DNA from: CALFBG01 sp045110315 | GTDB taxonomy: Bacteria > Bacteroidota > Bacteroidia > Chitinophagales > Saprospiraceae | Direction: 5' to 3' | Assembly (NCBI GenBank): GCA_045110315.1 | Contig: JBGCFY010000134.1 | Location: 1 to 64,000 of the forward strand | DNA length: 64,000 nucleotides | Shown here: positions 1-9,051 of the stretch, in pieces | Numbering within the stretch: position 1 is the stretch's first letter | How the letters are laid out: the number at the start of each line of letters is the position of its first letter | Position numbers and translations under genes: made by a program | The notes under the pieces: generated by a model | Database searches by the model: none | What the model saw: only the letters and a program-made list of their open reading frames with translations | Told to the model about the DNA's origin: nothing

Positions 1-574
1 GCTTTAAATAAATCCTCTCGGTAAGTAATTTCTAAAGAGAAGTTGGTTGCTGTAGGTACTAAATTGAATCCTAAAGTGAGTTCTTGAGCGGCAAGATCGA
101 TTGGCTCCGTGGCATTCAATAAGAATAAAACTTGATAAAAATCTGCTGCTCGATCTAAAGCGCGCGCCACTTCTTCAAAGTTAACGCTATCGTGTTGTTC
201 TCCTTCCTTAATCGTTTGCTTGAGCTTTGTCAAGAAAATATTAAATTCCAGATTGTTACTTAGGTTACTACGTACTGGTATTATCATTCCGCGATTAGCA
301 GAAAAATAATTAGTTCCTACGCAAATATCATCTTGCGCAGTATAACGATGTAAGGTTAACTTTAGCGCAGCAAATAAAAAGTCGTAACCCTTGCGATCTT
401 CAGCTTTTTCTAAATCAGTAACCGCAGCGAATAAGCTTTGATCAAGTGGAAAAGTTAAGGTTGCCGAAGGAGTGAGATTTTCGTTCGTCAGGCTAAAGTC
501 TACGGGTAGATTTAAAGGTTCTACGTCCAAAAGTTGATTTTGCCAATACGCTAAGTCAAGATCCAAAATGGGTT
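1..574 (-). other. Partial condensation domain (C-terminal lobe only)
   Basis: After a complete C domain, where a linker to an A domain is expected, the protein reads LAYWQNQLLDVEPLNLPVDF. That sequence normally lies in the middle of an LCL-type C domain. It continues through ALKLTLHRYTAQDDICVGT to ITYREDLFK at the edge. The N-lobe with the HHxxxDG catalytic motif is absent, and the usual FFVNT region is replaced by a diverged stretch (MIIPVRSNLSNN). It is therefore not a functional C domain alone. It could be a recombination remnant or a structural interface. Confidence 0.8.
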
Positions 575-3500
575 GACTGCTATCCATACTGACTTCTTGG
601 ATTAAAGCTTCGTAAGCATCCAAAAAGTCAACGATGCTTTCTTTTTTGTATAATTCTGTTGAATAATCACACTCGATCTGTAAATGATCTTCAAAGTCGA
701 TTAAGTCAATCGCGAAATCTTGGGTAATGTAATTAATTGGTGTAAACTGCAAAGAAGTTTCTAACCCGTGAAATTCGGGAACCGCTACGTTAGAATCTAA
801 ATTGAAAACTACCGAAATTAAACCGGGATTACTCAATTCTCGAATATCCTTTACTTCTCGAATGAAGTAAGGTAAAGAACAAGCTCTATGTTCAAATGCA
901 CTAAAGAGTTCTTTTTTCACGACAGTGAAAACATCCTGAAAACTCATGTCCTTTTCCAAAGAAATAAAAAGCGGTAAAATGCTCGCTCCAAATCCAATCA
1001 TCTCACTATCTTCAACGCCTTTTCTACCATCGACTGGAACACCAATTAGAAGTTCGTTCTGTCCCGTTCGACGATACAATAAAACGGCAAAAACGGATAA
1101 GAAAGTCATAAAAGCAGTATTGCCACTTTGCTTTCCTACGCTAATTAATTGGTCTTTAACTTGACCAGCGATTTGTCTTCGAATTCTTCTACCGTGGTAT
1201 TCTGAAAACTTTGGTCTTTCAAAGTCCGCAGGAAATTCAAAAAACGTAGTCGCTTGAGAGAATTGATCAATCCAAAAAGCTTTGGAAATTTTAAATGCTT
1301 TTTGATCAATTAGAAGTTGTTCCTGATAAATATAGTCAGAAAATTGAACGGTAGGTTTCTCTACAAAATGTATTTGCTGCTGTTTGGCAGAATATCTTTG
1401 TGCCAATTCTTTTAAAATAATACCTGCTGACGATCCATCGTAGATAATGTGGTGTCCAGTAAAAATCAAAAGCTGTTCGGTCTCATTCAGCGTTAATACT
1501 TTTACTCTAAAAAGTGGTCCTTCCTGTAAATCAAATGCAGTTTTCGTTTCTCTTTTCAGGCATTGACTAATGACGGCACTTCGATCTAAATCAGTTGTCT
1601 CCGGCGTAAGGTGATCAATACTTACAGAAAGTTCTCGTAAAATATTTTGGTGTAAACCATCTGCGTTGATTACGGTTCGTAAACTTTCGTGACGTTGCAC
1701 GGCTTCCTGAAAAGCTGCGTTAAGTGCCGCAATATCTAAGGTTCCCGTGAGTAACAAACTCGTGGTAATATTATAGCCCATGCTTCCTTCTTCCGAGTAC
1801 TTCGCAAGATTTGCCAGTTGCTGTTGTACGGCTAGTAATGGAATTTTTTTGTAGCTAGGCTGTGCTCCTTTGATTGTTAAAAAGTCCTCGTCGTCTGGAT
1901 CAATTTTCGCTTCGGGGAAAAAACCACCGTCGATCATTTCGTAAATAGTTTCTTTTATTTTACGAATAACGACTTGTATATCTTCTTCGGTGTGTGCCGT
2001 AGAGAGGAAACAAACTCTACGTTCCCAAGTATAAATGCCTTTATCTAATAAGGTTCTAAAAAATAAATCTAATTCGATTGGGCGCAATAATGGATTGTAT
2101 TTCCCATTCGATTGGAATCGAAAAAGTGAACCAAAATTATCAACTCGAATCTCAATCCCAAGTTGGTTAAAAAATGCGTTGACCTCACTGGCGAAATGTT
2201 CGGTTAGTTGATTTACTCGCTCGTATAAAGCTGGTCCTTCTGCTTTGATGTGCTTCAGGGTAGCTAATGCCGCCGCTAAAGTTAAAGGATGTTTACAGAA
2301 AGTACCACCAAACATAGTCATTTCTCCGTGTGGCGCAGAATCGTCTCCAAAGTTCCACTGTCCACCATCGACCGTATCGAGGTATTTTCGTTTGCCCGCA
2401 ATGACACCGATTGGCATTCCACCACCGAGTACTTTACCGTAGGTCGTGATATCTGCTTTGAAATTTAAGAGCGCTTGTGCACCACCGGCATGTATTCTGA
2501 ATCCCGTAATTATTTCATCAAGAATGAGGACGATACCTAATTCTGTCGCTAAGGCTCTTAATTCTCGTAAGAATGCGATTGGGAATATTCCTGGTCGTCG
2601 ACTTTGAACGGGCTCTACAATAATTGCAGCAATCTCCGCTTGATGTTGGCGAATAGTTGCCAATGTTTTTTTAGATCCAGGATCTAAGACGAGAATATCT
2701 TTGACAAAATTGTGAGTTGTTCCAGAGGTACTTGGGATACTTGATTCGTCGTCGCGTTCCATATCTCGTTGAGCCAAGTTACCATCAAAAGTACCGTGGT
2801 AATATCCATTGAACAAAACCACTTTTCTACGTTGGGTAACGGATCGTGCAATTCGTAATGCAGCCATAACCGCTTCCGTCCCCGTATTACTAAAAGTAAC
2901 TCGTTCTGAATCCGTTAATTCACTAATTAAAGTAGCGACTTCTCCTGCCAAATCAGTTTGTACCGCCAATTCAAAACCTTCCGCTAGTTGTGCTTGAATA
3001 GCCTCCACTACAAACGCAGGTTTATTCCCAAAGAAATTTACACCGTAACCAATGGCAAGGTCAATATATTCATTACCATCCTTATCCCAGATTCGCGCTC
3101 CGTCGGAACGTTCCGAAAGAATCGGGTAAGAAATATCTTTTAAACTTTTTCTAAAGTCTATGCTATTGATCCAATCTGATAAAACGGGTCGATAAGCACT
3201 TGTGTATGCTCTCGAACTTGGTGTTTTGGTGGTAAACCGTTGTATCAGTTCTTTAATATAATTTTGTTGTCGTGCCGTAAATGGCTTCGCCTCTTCCAGT
3301 AAGCGTGTATCGTATTTAACGATTTTAAAATCTTCTGACAGAACGGTGTTTTTGTCTGCCGGAGCACTCCTTACAGTCTCCTTCACCGATGCAGCATTAG
3401 CTACTGGTTTCCCATTTGTATTTCCTTGTAAAAGACTTAATTGTTTGTCGATCGTATCTTTCAAGACATTCAATTGGGTTGTCATTAACCTTTCTAGTGA

Positions 3501-6500
3501 GCCATCCAAACCACCTAGTGCCATTGAAGCATTGGAATGATCTGCAACGGTTGTCGCCGTTTGTGGAACCTCAGGAGTTGGTGTTGTTACGGGAACGTGA
3601 ATCGTTTTCGTCGTTTTAGCCGCAACTTCCGCAGCGATAGATTTTAAGGTTGGAAAATTTTCAAAAATCTGACGAGGAGAAATTTCTACGCCATAAGTTT
3701 GCTCAATCTTTTTGAGTCCTCGGATGAGAACAATAGAATCCGCCCCAATTTCTAATAGTGGAATTTCTAAAGGCATTTCTGCTCCAGGAATGCCTAACAA
3801 TTCTCCGAATAAATTTTGTAATTCTTCTGTAACAATACTTTCGCTAGAGACCGTTTTTGTAACAACGGACTGCGCGGTGGCAGTTGCCAAAGGCTGATGG
3901 TTGTGACTAGGCTTCGCAGTATTTTGATGCTGTTCAAACCAAAATGATTCGCGCTGAAAGGGATATTTTGGTAAGTAGGTAAATCGTGGCAAAACAAAAT
4001 CTTGATGAACCGCTTTCCAGTTTATATTTTTTCCCGAGGTATAGAGCGCCCCCAAGCTATTAAACAAGGTATGCCAGTTGGTCGCTTTACGATGTAAGCT
4101 AGGATAAATATGATCAATAAATGGAATTCCATTTGCAATTAGAGCATTGGTAAGAATGGGGTGTGGACTTACTTCTAAGCAATAATCAAATTCTTTAGTG
4201 ATTACCGTTGCGCAAGCTTCCGCAAAATTTACGGGTGCCAAAATGTGCTTTAACCAATAGGCTGCACTAGCAATCTCGTTCGTTACTTCTTTCCCCGTTA
4301 ATGCGGAGATAAAGCAAGTTGTAGGTTTTTTAAAATTAACTGTTGCCAATACTTCTTTAAATTTGGGAAGCATCGTTTGCATTAAGGGCGAATGAAAAGC
4401 TTGTTCTACTTTCAACAACTTACACTTGACTCCTTGTTTTGTCAACTTATTTTGCAAAGTTTCAATGAAATCTGCCTCGCCGGAAACAACAAAATCTTCC
4501 TTCGTATTCATTGCAGCGATGGAGACTTGATCTTGATGCCCCGCAATCCATTTTTCAACTTCCGACTGACTCGCAGTGATGGTTAGCATTTTACCTTGTG
4601 TAGTCTCTTCTTGCATTAACTTTGCGCGCCAAGCAACTAATCGACAAGCATCCTTCAAGTCATAAACACCTGTAATACAAGCCGCTACATACTCTCCCAA
4701 ACTATGTCCCATTACCGCTTCAGGCATTATATTCCACGACATCCACAATTTAGCCAAAGCATATTCAACGGTAAAAACCAAAGGTTGAATGTGTAACGTA
4801 GCGTTACTTTCTGCCGTAGCCGTTAATAGTAAATCCTTAACCGAATAACTGAGTTCTGCTGAAAATAATTTATCACAGGCTTCAACACAAGCTCTAAAAA
4901 CTGAGTTGGTATGGTAAAGCTGCGCGCTCATTCCAGGATATTGACTTCCCTGTCCACCAAACAAAAATAAACCTTGTAAATCTTTATGTTGCGTTCGTTT
5001 TACCTTTGGTGCTTTAGCTACTGCTACTTTTAACTGATCCGCAAAACTTTGAACGGAATCTCCCGTCAAGGCCAAGCGATACGCAAAATGCGTACGATTT
5101 TGATTAGTAGCCATACAAATAGCCGCAACTTCTTCTTCTGAAACGCTAGCAAATAACGCTATATACCGTTCCACCAAAGCAGTTAAAGCAGCTGGAGATT
5201 TTGCAGAAATCGTTAGTAAGTGAAAATCTTGGGATGGTAAATCAACGGAATCCGTCTTCGCAATCACTGGCGCATTAGCCATCAACAAATGACTATTTGT
5301 TCCGCCGAAACCGAAAGAACTAATGGCGGCAATTCTTTCTGCTTGGTCGTATTTTTCGATCTTCTGTGGAAATTCAAAAATACTATCTGCGAGGTTAATC
5401 CGCGCATTCACTTCCGTTAAATTAATATTTGGTGGAATCTGCTTATGATTTAAAACAAGTACCGTTTTGATCAAACCTGCAATTCCTGCGGCGGCTTCTA
5501 GGTGACCAATGTTTGATTTTACGGCGCCCAGAAAACAAGTGTTCTTTTCACTACGCTTACCATAAATTGATTGTAAGGCATTGAACTCAATTGGATCGCC
5601 GAGTGGGGTTCCGGTTCCGTGCGTTTCGATATACGAAACTTGCTCCGGACTCAAGTTGGCATTTTGTAAAGCTGCGGTAATTACTTCCTGTTGAGCCAAA
5701 CCAGAAGGTGCCGTTAAGCCATTGCTTTTTCCATCTTGATTGATGGCGGAACCTTTGATTAAAGCATAGATATGATCGGCTGCCGTTTGCGCGTGTGTTT
5801 TTGATCTTAAAATTAAAACCCCTCCACCTTCTCCACGAACGTAGCCATTGGTTTTTTCGTCAAAAGGTCTACTTTTTCCTTCTTCGGAAATCATGCCCGC
5901 TTCCGAAAATACTTTCCCAAATGCTGGCGTCAGAATTAAGTTAACGCCACCCACAATCGCGGTATGACAATCGCCATTTAAAATACTTTGACAGGCTTGA
6001 TGAACCGCTACAATAGAAGAAGAACAAGCGGTATCAATAGCCATACTTGGCCCTTTGATATTTAAAACGTATGAAATTCTATTCGCGGCGATACTACCAG
6101 CTGTTCCTGTGCCTAAGTAAACAGAATTATCGGTTGGAGATTGGGTTTGTAAGTGCAAGTATTCGTTGGTACTAATACCAATAAAGACCCCTACTTTTTC
6201 GTTTTTGATTTCCTCCTGCGTTAATCCTGCTTCTTCTAATGCTTCCCAACACAACTCTAACAACAAGCGTTGCTGCGGGTCCATGCTCTTTGCTTCCGCT
6301 GGAGAAATATTAAAAAATGCCGGATCGAAGGTATCGATTGTATTTAAATAACCACCCATTTTTAGGTGCTGATACGGTTCCGACAAATCTTCCATCTCTG
6401 CCGCTAATTTTCGTTCAGAGAATTCGTCACCAAGAATATCTTGAATGCCATTTTTTTTGTGCAAAAGTAACTCCCAAAAGCTAGCAATATCTTTAGCACC

Positions 6501-8645
6501 AGGGAAGCGACAAGCTAAGCCAATCACCGCGATATCCTTATCTTTTTCGAAAGTGTTTTGCGCGGTGTTTTGTTCGTTACTTTCTTGAGGAGTAGCCGTT
6601 GATATTGGAGTGATGTTTGCCTCGGACAATTCTTCACAAATATATTTTGCGATGGCATTAATGGAAGTGTAATCGTAAAAAACAGTGGGTGAAAAATCTA
6701 CGTTAAGCCATTCTTCTATTTCTCCGGCTAGACGCGTCAACTTAATAGAATTCATACCAAAATAGCTCAAGGGCTCCGATGGATCAAGTTCGGAGGCAGC
6801 TAAAGAAAGTAATGCTCCTACTTTTTGGCTTAACCAATTTTTTGTAGTTTTCATTCGACCTTCCATGTCAAATTTTGGTTCCACCATTTCTGACGGACTT
6901 GGTGCTACCGGTGTTTCTACTTTAGTTTGTTCGGAAGTGGTTTTAGCACTAATTTGTGGTGCCACACTCCAACTGTATAAAGATTCTAATTCTTCTTTTT
7001 GAAATGCTAACTTACAGCCTGCCCGCTGAATCTTCCCGCTGGATGTTTTAAGAATACCGTGTGGTTTGATGAGAATAATCGCGTGAGCACCTAACTCATG
7101 TACCTCCGCAATACTTTTTTGAACGGCTTTGATAATTGTTGGACCATCGAAAGTTCTCCAACAACTTCGTTTAATTTCTTGCAGTACAATTAATTTTTCG
7201 CCTTCCTCCGTCAATACGGAAAAAGCAGCACCAGCATTCGGTTCCAAGTCAGGATGACTTTGCTCAACGGTCAATTCTATATCTTGTGGATAAACATTTT
7301 TTCCACCGATGATGATCAGGTCTTTGATTCTTCCCGTGACAAATAATTCTCCGTTGATCAACAGTCCGAGATCGCCTGTTTTCAAATAAGGTCCGTCCCC
7401 ATTTGCTAAATAATTATGAAAAGTTGCTTTTGTGGCGGCTTCTTTTTGCCAATATCCAAGCGCTACGCTCCCCCCTTTGATTAATATTTCCCCCACTTCA
7501 TAATCTGGTTGAGGAAGGTTGGTCGTCGCATTATGAATAACAATTTCTGAATCTTCGGCGGCGATACCACAACCTACGAATTCACTTTGGTAAGCATCCG
7601 TTCCATTTTGCAATAAATAGAAATTCGTTGCTGCTCGTACGCCCGTAGCGTAAAGTGTATTTTCTGCCATTCCATAGCCTGGAAGCATAGTCGTTTTGCG
7701 TAAGCCATAAGCTTTGAAACGTTCATAAAACCGTTTAACCGTTTCCGCTCTAATGGGTTCTGCTCCATTAATGGAAGATTGCCAATGTTCTAGGTTGATT
7801 CCCTCCAACTTGTCATCACTCAAATCAATACAAAGATCGTAGGCGAAATTTGGTGCGCCACTGTAAGTTCCTTTATACCGCGATACAGCTTGTAGCCATT
7901 TAACTGGGCTTTTAATAAAAATACTCGGTGGAAAAACGTAAGAAGGAAAGTCGGCATAGAAGGGGTGCAGGATTCCTAAGATCAAACCTAAGTCATGAAA
8001 AATAGGAAGCCAACTAATCATTGCATCCGTGGTTTGACTATCTAGTAAAACTTTAAAGTTATGAACATTGCTAATAATATTCTGATGAGAAACCATGACA
8101 CCTTTCGGCGCGCCTGTAGATCCAGAAGTATATTGTAAAAACGCAAGTGTATCTTTTTCAATTACTGGCAATTTTAGGCGACCTTTAATTTTCTTTAATG
8201 CTGCTTTATCATCCGTTACGAGGATAGGAATACTATTCCAATATTCAACTGAACTGGAATTATCAATTTTTGTTTTTTGACAAGTAAGGATAATTTTAGG
8301 AGCTGCATCGTTGAGAATACCTTTAATTCTTGCCGATAAGCGATTTCTACGAGGAGGAAAAGCAGGAACGGCAATGACGCCCGCATAGAGACAAGCAAAA
8401 AAAGCGACAATAAAGTCTAAGCTAGAAGGATATAACAAAAGTGCCCGCTCTCCTTTGAGATTTTCATTTTGTAAATGAGTCGCAATTTTTCTAGCCTTTT
8501 GACGTAAATCTTTATAACTAAGACTATCCGTCACCTCTACTCCTTCTGCCAGAAAATGATAGACAAATCTATCCGGTGTATCCTTCGCTCTCTGCTCTAG
8601 TAATTTGATTAAATTCTGATCTGGTTTTGCGCGATTAATGTCCAT
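1..8645 (-). CDS. Hybrid FAAL-PKS-aminotransferase-NRPS (beta-amino fatty acid starter), C-terminus outside window
   Basis: The frame is open from the ATG at 8645 to the left edge (2881 codons), so the 3' end lies outside. Domain order with approximate residues: fatty acyl-AMP ligase 1-580 (YTSGSTGAPKG; AVPAFPPRRNR); ACP with GMNSIKL, Ser633; ketosynthase 700-1130 with DTACSSS (Cys874), HGTGT and NIGH; acyltransferase 1200-1540 with GHSLGEY (Ser1315) and AFH, the malonyl-type motif; second ACP with GADSI (Ser1637); PLP aminotransferase of the glutamate-semialdehyde aminomutase family 1790-2230 with YGKVLGGG (Lys2071); condensation domain 2260-2690 with HHIIYDG; then a partial C domain. This is the order of the first iturin/mycosubtilin synthetase. 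By analogy, a free fatty acid is adenylated and loaded, extended once with malonyl-CoA, transaminated at the beta-keto carbon, and condensed with an amino acid. An A-rich leader with GGAAGGG precedes the ATG. It lies 406 bp downstream of the 9929-aa NRPS on the same strand. Confidence 0.93.
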   Translation of the reverse strand, partial: MDINRAKPDQNLIKLLEQRAKDTPDRFVYHFLAEGVEVTDSLSYKDLRQKARKIATHLQNENLKGERALLLYPSSLDFIVAFFACLYAGVIAVPAFPPRRNRLSARIKGILNDAAPKIILTCQKTKIDNSSSVEYWNSIPILVTDDKAALKKIKGRLKLPVIEKDTLAFLQYTSGSTGAPKGVMVSHQNIISNVHNFKVLLDSQTTDAMISWLPIFHDLGLILGILHPFYADFPSYVFPPSIFIKSPVKWLQAVSRYKGTYSGAPNFAYDLCIDLSDDKLEGINLEHWQSSINGAEPIRAETVKRFYERFKAYGLRKTTMLPGYGMAENTLYATGVRAATNFYLLQNGTDAYQSEFVGCGIAAEDSEIVIHNATTNLPQPDYEVGEILIKGGSVALGYWQKEAATKATFHNYLANGDGPYLKTGDLGLLINGELFVTGRIKDLIIIGGKNVYPQDIELTVEQSHPDLEPNAGAAFSVLTEEGEKLIVLQEIKRSCWRTFDGPTIIKAVQKSIAEVHELGAHAIILIKPHGILKTSSGKIQRAGCKLAFQKEELESLYSWSVAPQISAKTTSEQTKVETPVAPSPSEMVEPKFDMEGRMKTTKNWLSQKVGALLSLAASELDPSEPLSYFGMNSIKLTRLAGEIEEWLNVDFSPTVFYDYTSINAIAKYICEELSEANITPISTATPQESNEQNTAQNTFEKDKDIAVIGLACRFPGAKDIASFWELLLHKKNGIQDILGDEFSERKLAAEMEDLSEPYQHLKMGGYLNTIDTFDPAFFNISPAEAKSMDPQQRLLLELCWEALEEAGLTQEEIKNEKVGVFIGISTNEYLHLQTQSPTDNSVYLGTGTAGSIAANRISYVLNIKGPSMAIDTACSSSIVAVHQACQSILNGDCHTAIVGGVNLILTPAFGKVFSEAGMISEEGKSRPFDEKTNGYVRGEGGGVLILRSKTHAQTAADHIYALIKGSAINQDGKSNGLTAPSGLAQQEVITAALQNANLSPEQVSYIETHGTGTPLGDPIEFNALQSIYGKRSEKNTCFLGAVKSNIGHLEAAAGIAGLIKTVLVLNHKQIPPNINLTEVNARINLADSIFEFPQKIEKYDQAERIAAISSFGFGGTNSHLLMANAPVIAKTDSVDLPSQDFHLLTISAKSPAALTALVERYIALFASVSEEEVAAICMATNQNRTHFAYRLALTGDSVQSFADQLKVAVAKAPKVKRTQHKDLQGLFLFGGQGSQYPGMSAQLYHTNSVFRACVEACDKLFSAELSYSVKDLLLTATAESNATLHIQPLVFTVEYALAKLWMSWNIMPEAVMGHSLGEYVAACITGVYDLKDACRLVAWRAKLMQEETTQGKMLTITASQSEVEKWIAGHQDQVSIAAMNTKEDFVVSGEADFIETLQNKLTKQGVKCKLLKVEQAFHSPLMQTMLPKFKEVLATVNFKKPTTCFISALTGKEVTNEIASAAYWLKHILAPVNFAEACATVITKEFDYCLEVSPHPILTNALIANGIPFIDHIYPSLHRKATNWHTLFNSLGALYTSGKNINWKAVHQDFVLPRFTYLPKYPFQRESFWFEQHQNTAKPSHNHQPLATATAQSVVTKTVSSESIVTEELQNLFGELLGIPGAEMPLEIPLLEIGADSIVLIRGLKKIEQTYGVEISPRQIFENFPTLKSIAAEVAAKTTKTIHVPVTTPTPEVPQTATTVADHSNASMALGGLDGSLERLMTTQLNVLKDTIDKQLSLLQGNTNGKPVANAASVKETVRSAPADKNTVLSEDFKIVKYDTRLLEEAKPFTARQQNYIKELIQRFTTKTPSSRAYTSAYRPVLSDWINSIDFRKSLKDISYPILSERSDGARIWDKDGNEYIDLAIGYGVNFFGNKPAFVVEAIQAQLAEGFELAVQTDLAGEVATLISELTDSERVTFSNTGTEAVMAALRIARSVTQRRKVVLFNGYYHGTFDGNLAQRDMERDDESSIPSTSGTTHNFVKDILVLDPGSKKTLATIRQHQAEIAAIIVEPVQSRRPGIFPIAFLRELRALATELGIVLILDEIITGFRIHAGGAQALLNFKADITTYGKVLGGGMPIGVIAGKRKYLDTVDGGQWNFGDDSAPHGEMTMFGGTFCKHPLTLAAALATLKHIKAEGPALYERVNQLTEHFASEVNAFFNQLGIEIRVDNFGSLFRFQSNGKYNPLLRPIELDLFFRTLLDKGIYTWERRVCFLSTAHTEEDIQVVIRKIKETIYEMIDGGFFPEAKIDPDDEDFLTIKGAQPSYKKIPLLAVQQQLANLAKYSEEGSMGYNITTSLLLTGTLDIAALNAAFQEAVQRHESLRTVINADGLHQNILRELSVSIDHLTPETTDLDRSAVISQCLKRETKTAFDLQEGPLFRVKVLTLNETEQLLIFTGHHIIYDGSSAGIILKELAQRYSAKQQQIHFVEKPTVQFSDYIYQEQLLIDQKAFKISKAFWIDQFSQATTFFEFPADFERPKFSEYHGRRIRRQIAGQVKDQLISVGKQSGNTAFMTFLSVFAVLLYRRTGQNELLIGVPVDGRKGVEDSEMIGFGASILPLFISLEKDMSFQDVFTVVKKELFSAFEHRACSLPYFIREVKDIRELSNPGLISVVFNLDSNVAVPEFHGLETSLQFTPINYITQDFAIDLIDFEDHLQIECDYSTELYKKESIVDFLDAYEALIQEVSMDSSQPILDLDLAYWQNQLLDVEPLNLPVDFSLTNENLTPSATLTFPLDQSLFAAVTDLEKAEDRKGYDFLFAALKLTLHRYTAQDDICVGTNYFSANRGMIIPVRSNLSNNLEFNIFLTKLKQTIKEGEQHDSVNFEEVARALDRAADFYQVLFLLNATEPIDLAAQELTLGFNLVPTATNFSLEITYREDLFK
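1955..3278 (-). other. Domain: PLP aminotransferase (GSA-AT family)
   Basis: The domain has SNTGTEAVMAALRIAR, NGYYHGTFDG, the internal-aldimine aspartate context VLILDEIITGFR, and the lysine motif YGKVLGGGMPIG (Lys2071). It lies between an ACP and a C domain, as in MycA/ItuA-type synthetases, where it turns the ACP-bound beta-ketoacyl chain into a beta-aminoacyl chain. A long low-complexity linker of about 100 residues joins it to the preceding ACP. Confidence 0.9.
4025..5050 (-). other. Domain: acyltransferase (AT), malonyl-type
   Basis: The GHSLGEY nucleophile motif (Ser1315) is intact. The specificity region reads QAFHSP. The AFH triad is the malonyl-CoA signature, as opposed to YASH of methylmalonyl-specific ATs. 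The predicted extender unit is therefore malonyl-CoA. Confidence 0.88.
5255..6548 (-). other. Domain: ketosynthase (KS)
   Basis: Starts at DIAVIGLACRFPG. The active-site cysteine is in DTACSSS (residue 874) and the two catalytic histidines are in HGTGT and NIGH, so all three expected residues are present. It should carry out one decarboxylative elongation of the FAAL-loaded acyl chain. No ketoreductase, dehydratase or enoylreductase follows, so the product should stay a beta-ketoacyl thioester, as the aminotransferase requires. Confidence 0.93.
6905..8645 (-). other. Domain: fatty acyl-AMP ligase (FAAL)
   Basis: N-terminal 580 residues of the hybrid protein. The adenylate-forming core motif YTSGSTGAPKG is followed by ISWLPIFHDLGL and YGMAENTL, and the early PPRRNR motif is typical of long-chain FAALs and not of amino-acid A domains. 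It should activate a free fatty acid as the acyl-adenylate and pass it to the adjacent ACP (Ser633). Chain length cannot be read from sequence. Confidence 0.9.
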
Positions 8646-8691
8646 TTTTCCCTTCCAAATTTTGAGTGAGGTTTCACCTGTGACTAATCAT

Positions 8692-8722
8692 CAAATTTAA
8701 AAATTTCGAGAGAGTTATAAAA
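8692..8722 (-). promoter_or_regulatory. Candidate Bacteroidota sigma-A promoter for the FAAL hybrid gene
   Basis: On the minus strand TAAATTTG (8692-8699) matches the TAnnTTTG -7 consensus exactly. A TTTT, three of four matches to the TTTG -33 box, lies 19 nt further upstream. The -7 box ends 46 nt before the ATG at 8645, giving a leader of about 40 nt. AT-rich DNA makes chance matches likely, so support is moderate. Confidence 0.4.
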
Positions 8723-8969
8723 TAGCTAGAAGCTATCATTTTGGCACTTCTCAAAACTAACCTTTAGTAGTCTCCTACTAGTCCAAAAGCATCGTTTCCA
8801 GATCATTTCAACCCAAACAAATTGCCTTCATTTTTTTAAAAAAAAGGAATGAAAAAGGAGGACTATTTTAGGCACCAATACTCCTTAAACCACTTAAGAA
8901 ATGATCTTAGTATTTATAAAAGAATAGTCTAAATTAGTCAGGAATTTTCGCCAAAAGTGGAACAACAAT

Positions 8970-9027
8970 GGTACCGCCGTACTAGTTATCCTACTCGTTT
9001 GTGCAAGTACTAATATAGGCGGTATCC
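8970..9027 (-). terminator. Hairpin downstream of the 9929-aa NRPS (possible terminator)
   Basis: On the minus strand GGATACCGCC pairs with GGCGGTACC (nine base pairs with one bulged A) around a loop of about 39 nt. It begins 24 nt after the TAA at 9052-9054. There is no clear U-run behind it, so it may stabilise the 3' end or attenuate and not be a classical intrinsic terminator. Confidence 0.4.
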
Positions 9028-9051
9028 AAAGGTTGTTAAATAACAGCTTCT

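Larger units (their letters stand above)
8646..9051. other. 406-bp intergenic spacer with hairpin and promoter candidate
   Basis: No coding sequence was seen. It holds a hairpin just after the upstream NRPS stop (8970-9027), a T7A8 tract at 8831-8845, a short perfect stem at 8765-8780 (TAGTAG-TCTC-CTACTA) and a Bacteroidota-type promoter candidate before the FAAL gene. A terminator-like hairpin followed by a promoter suggests that the hybrid gene can be transcribed independently of the giant NRPS. Confidence 0.5.

Noticed and set aside
8831..8845. T7A8 tract as a terminator
   Set aside because: It is self-complementary without a GC stem and lies more than 200 bp from the NRPS stop; it is noted only as an AT tract.
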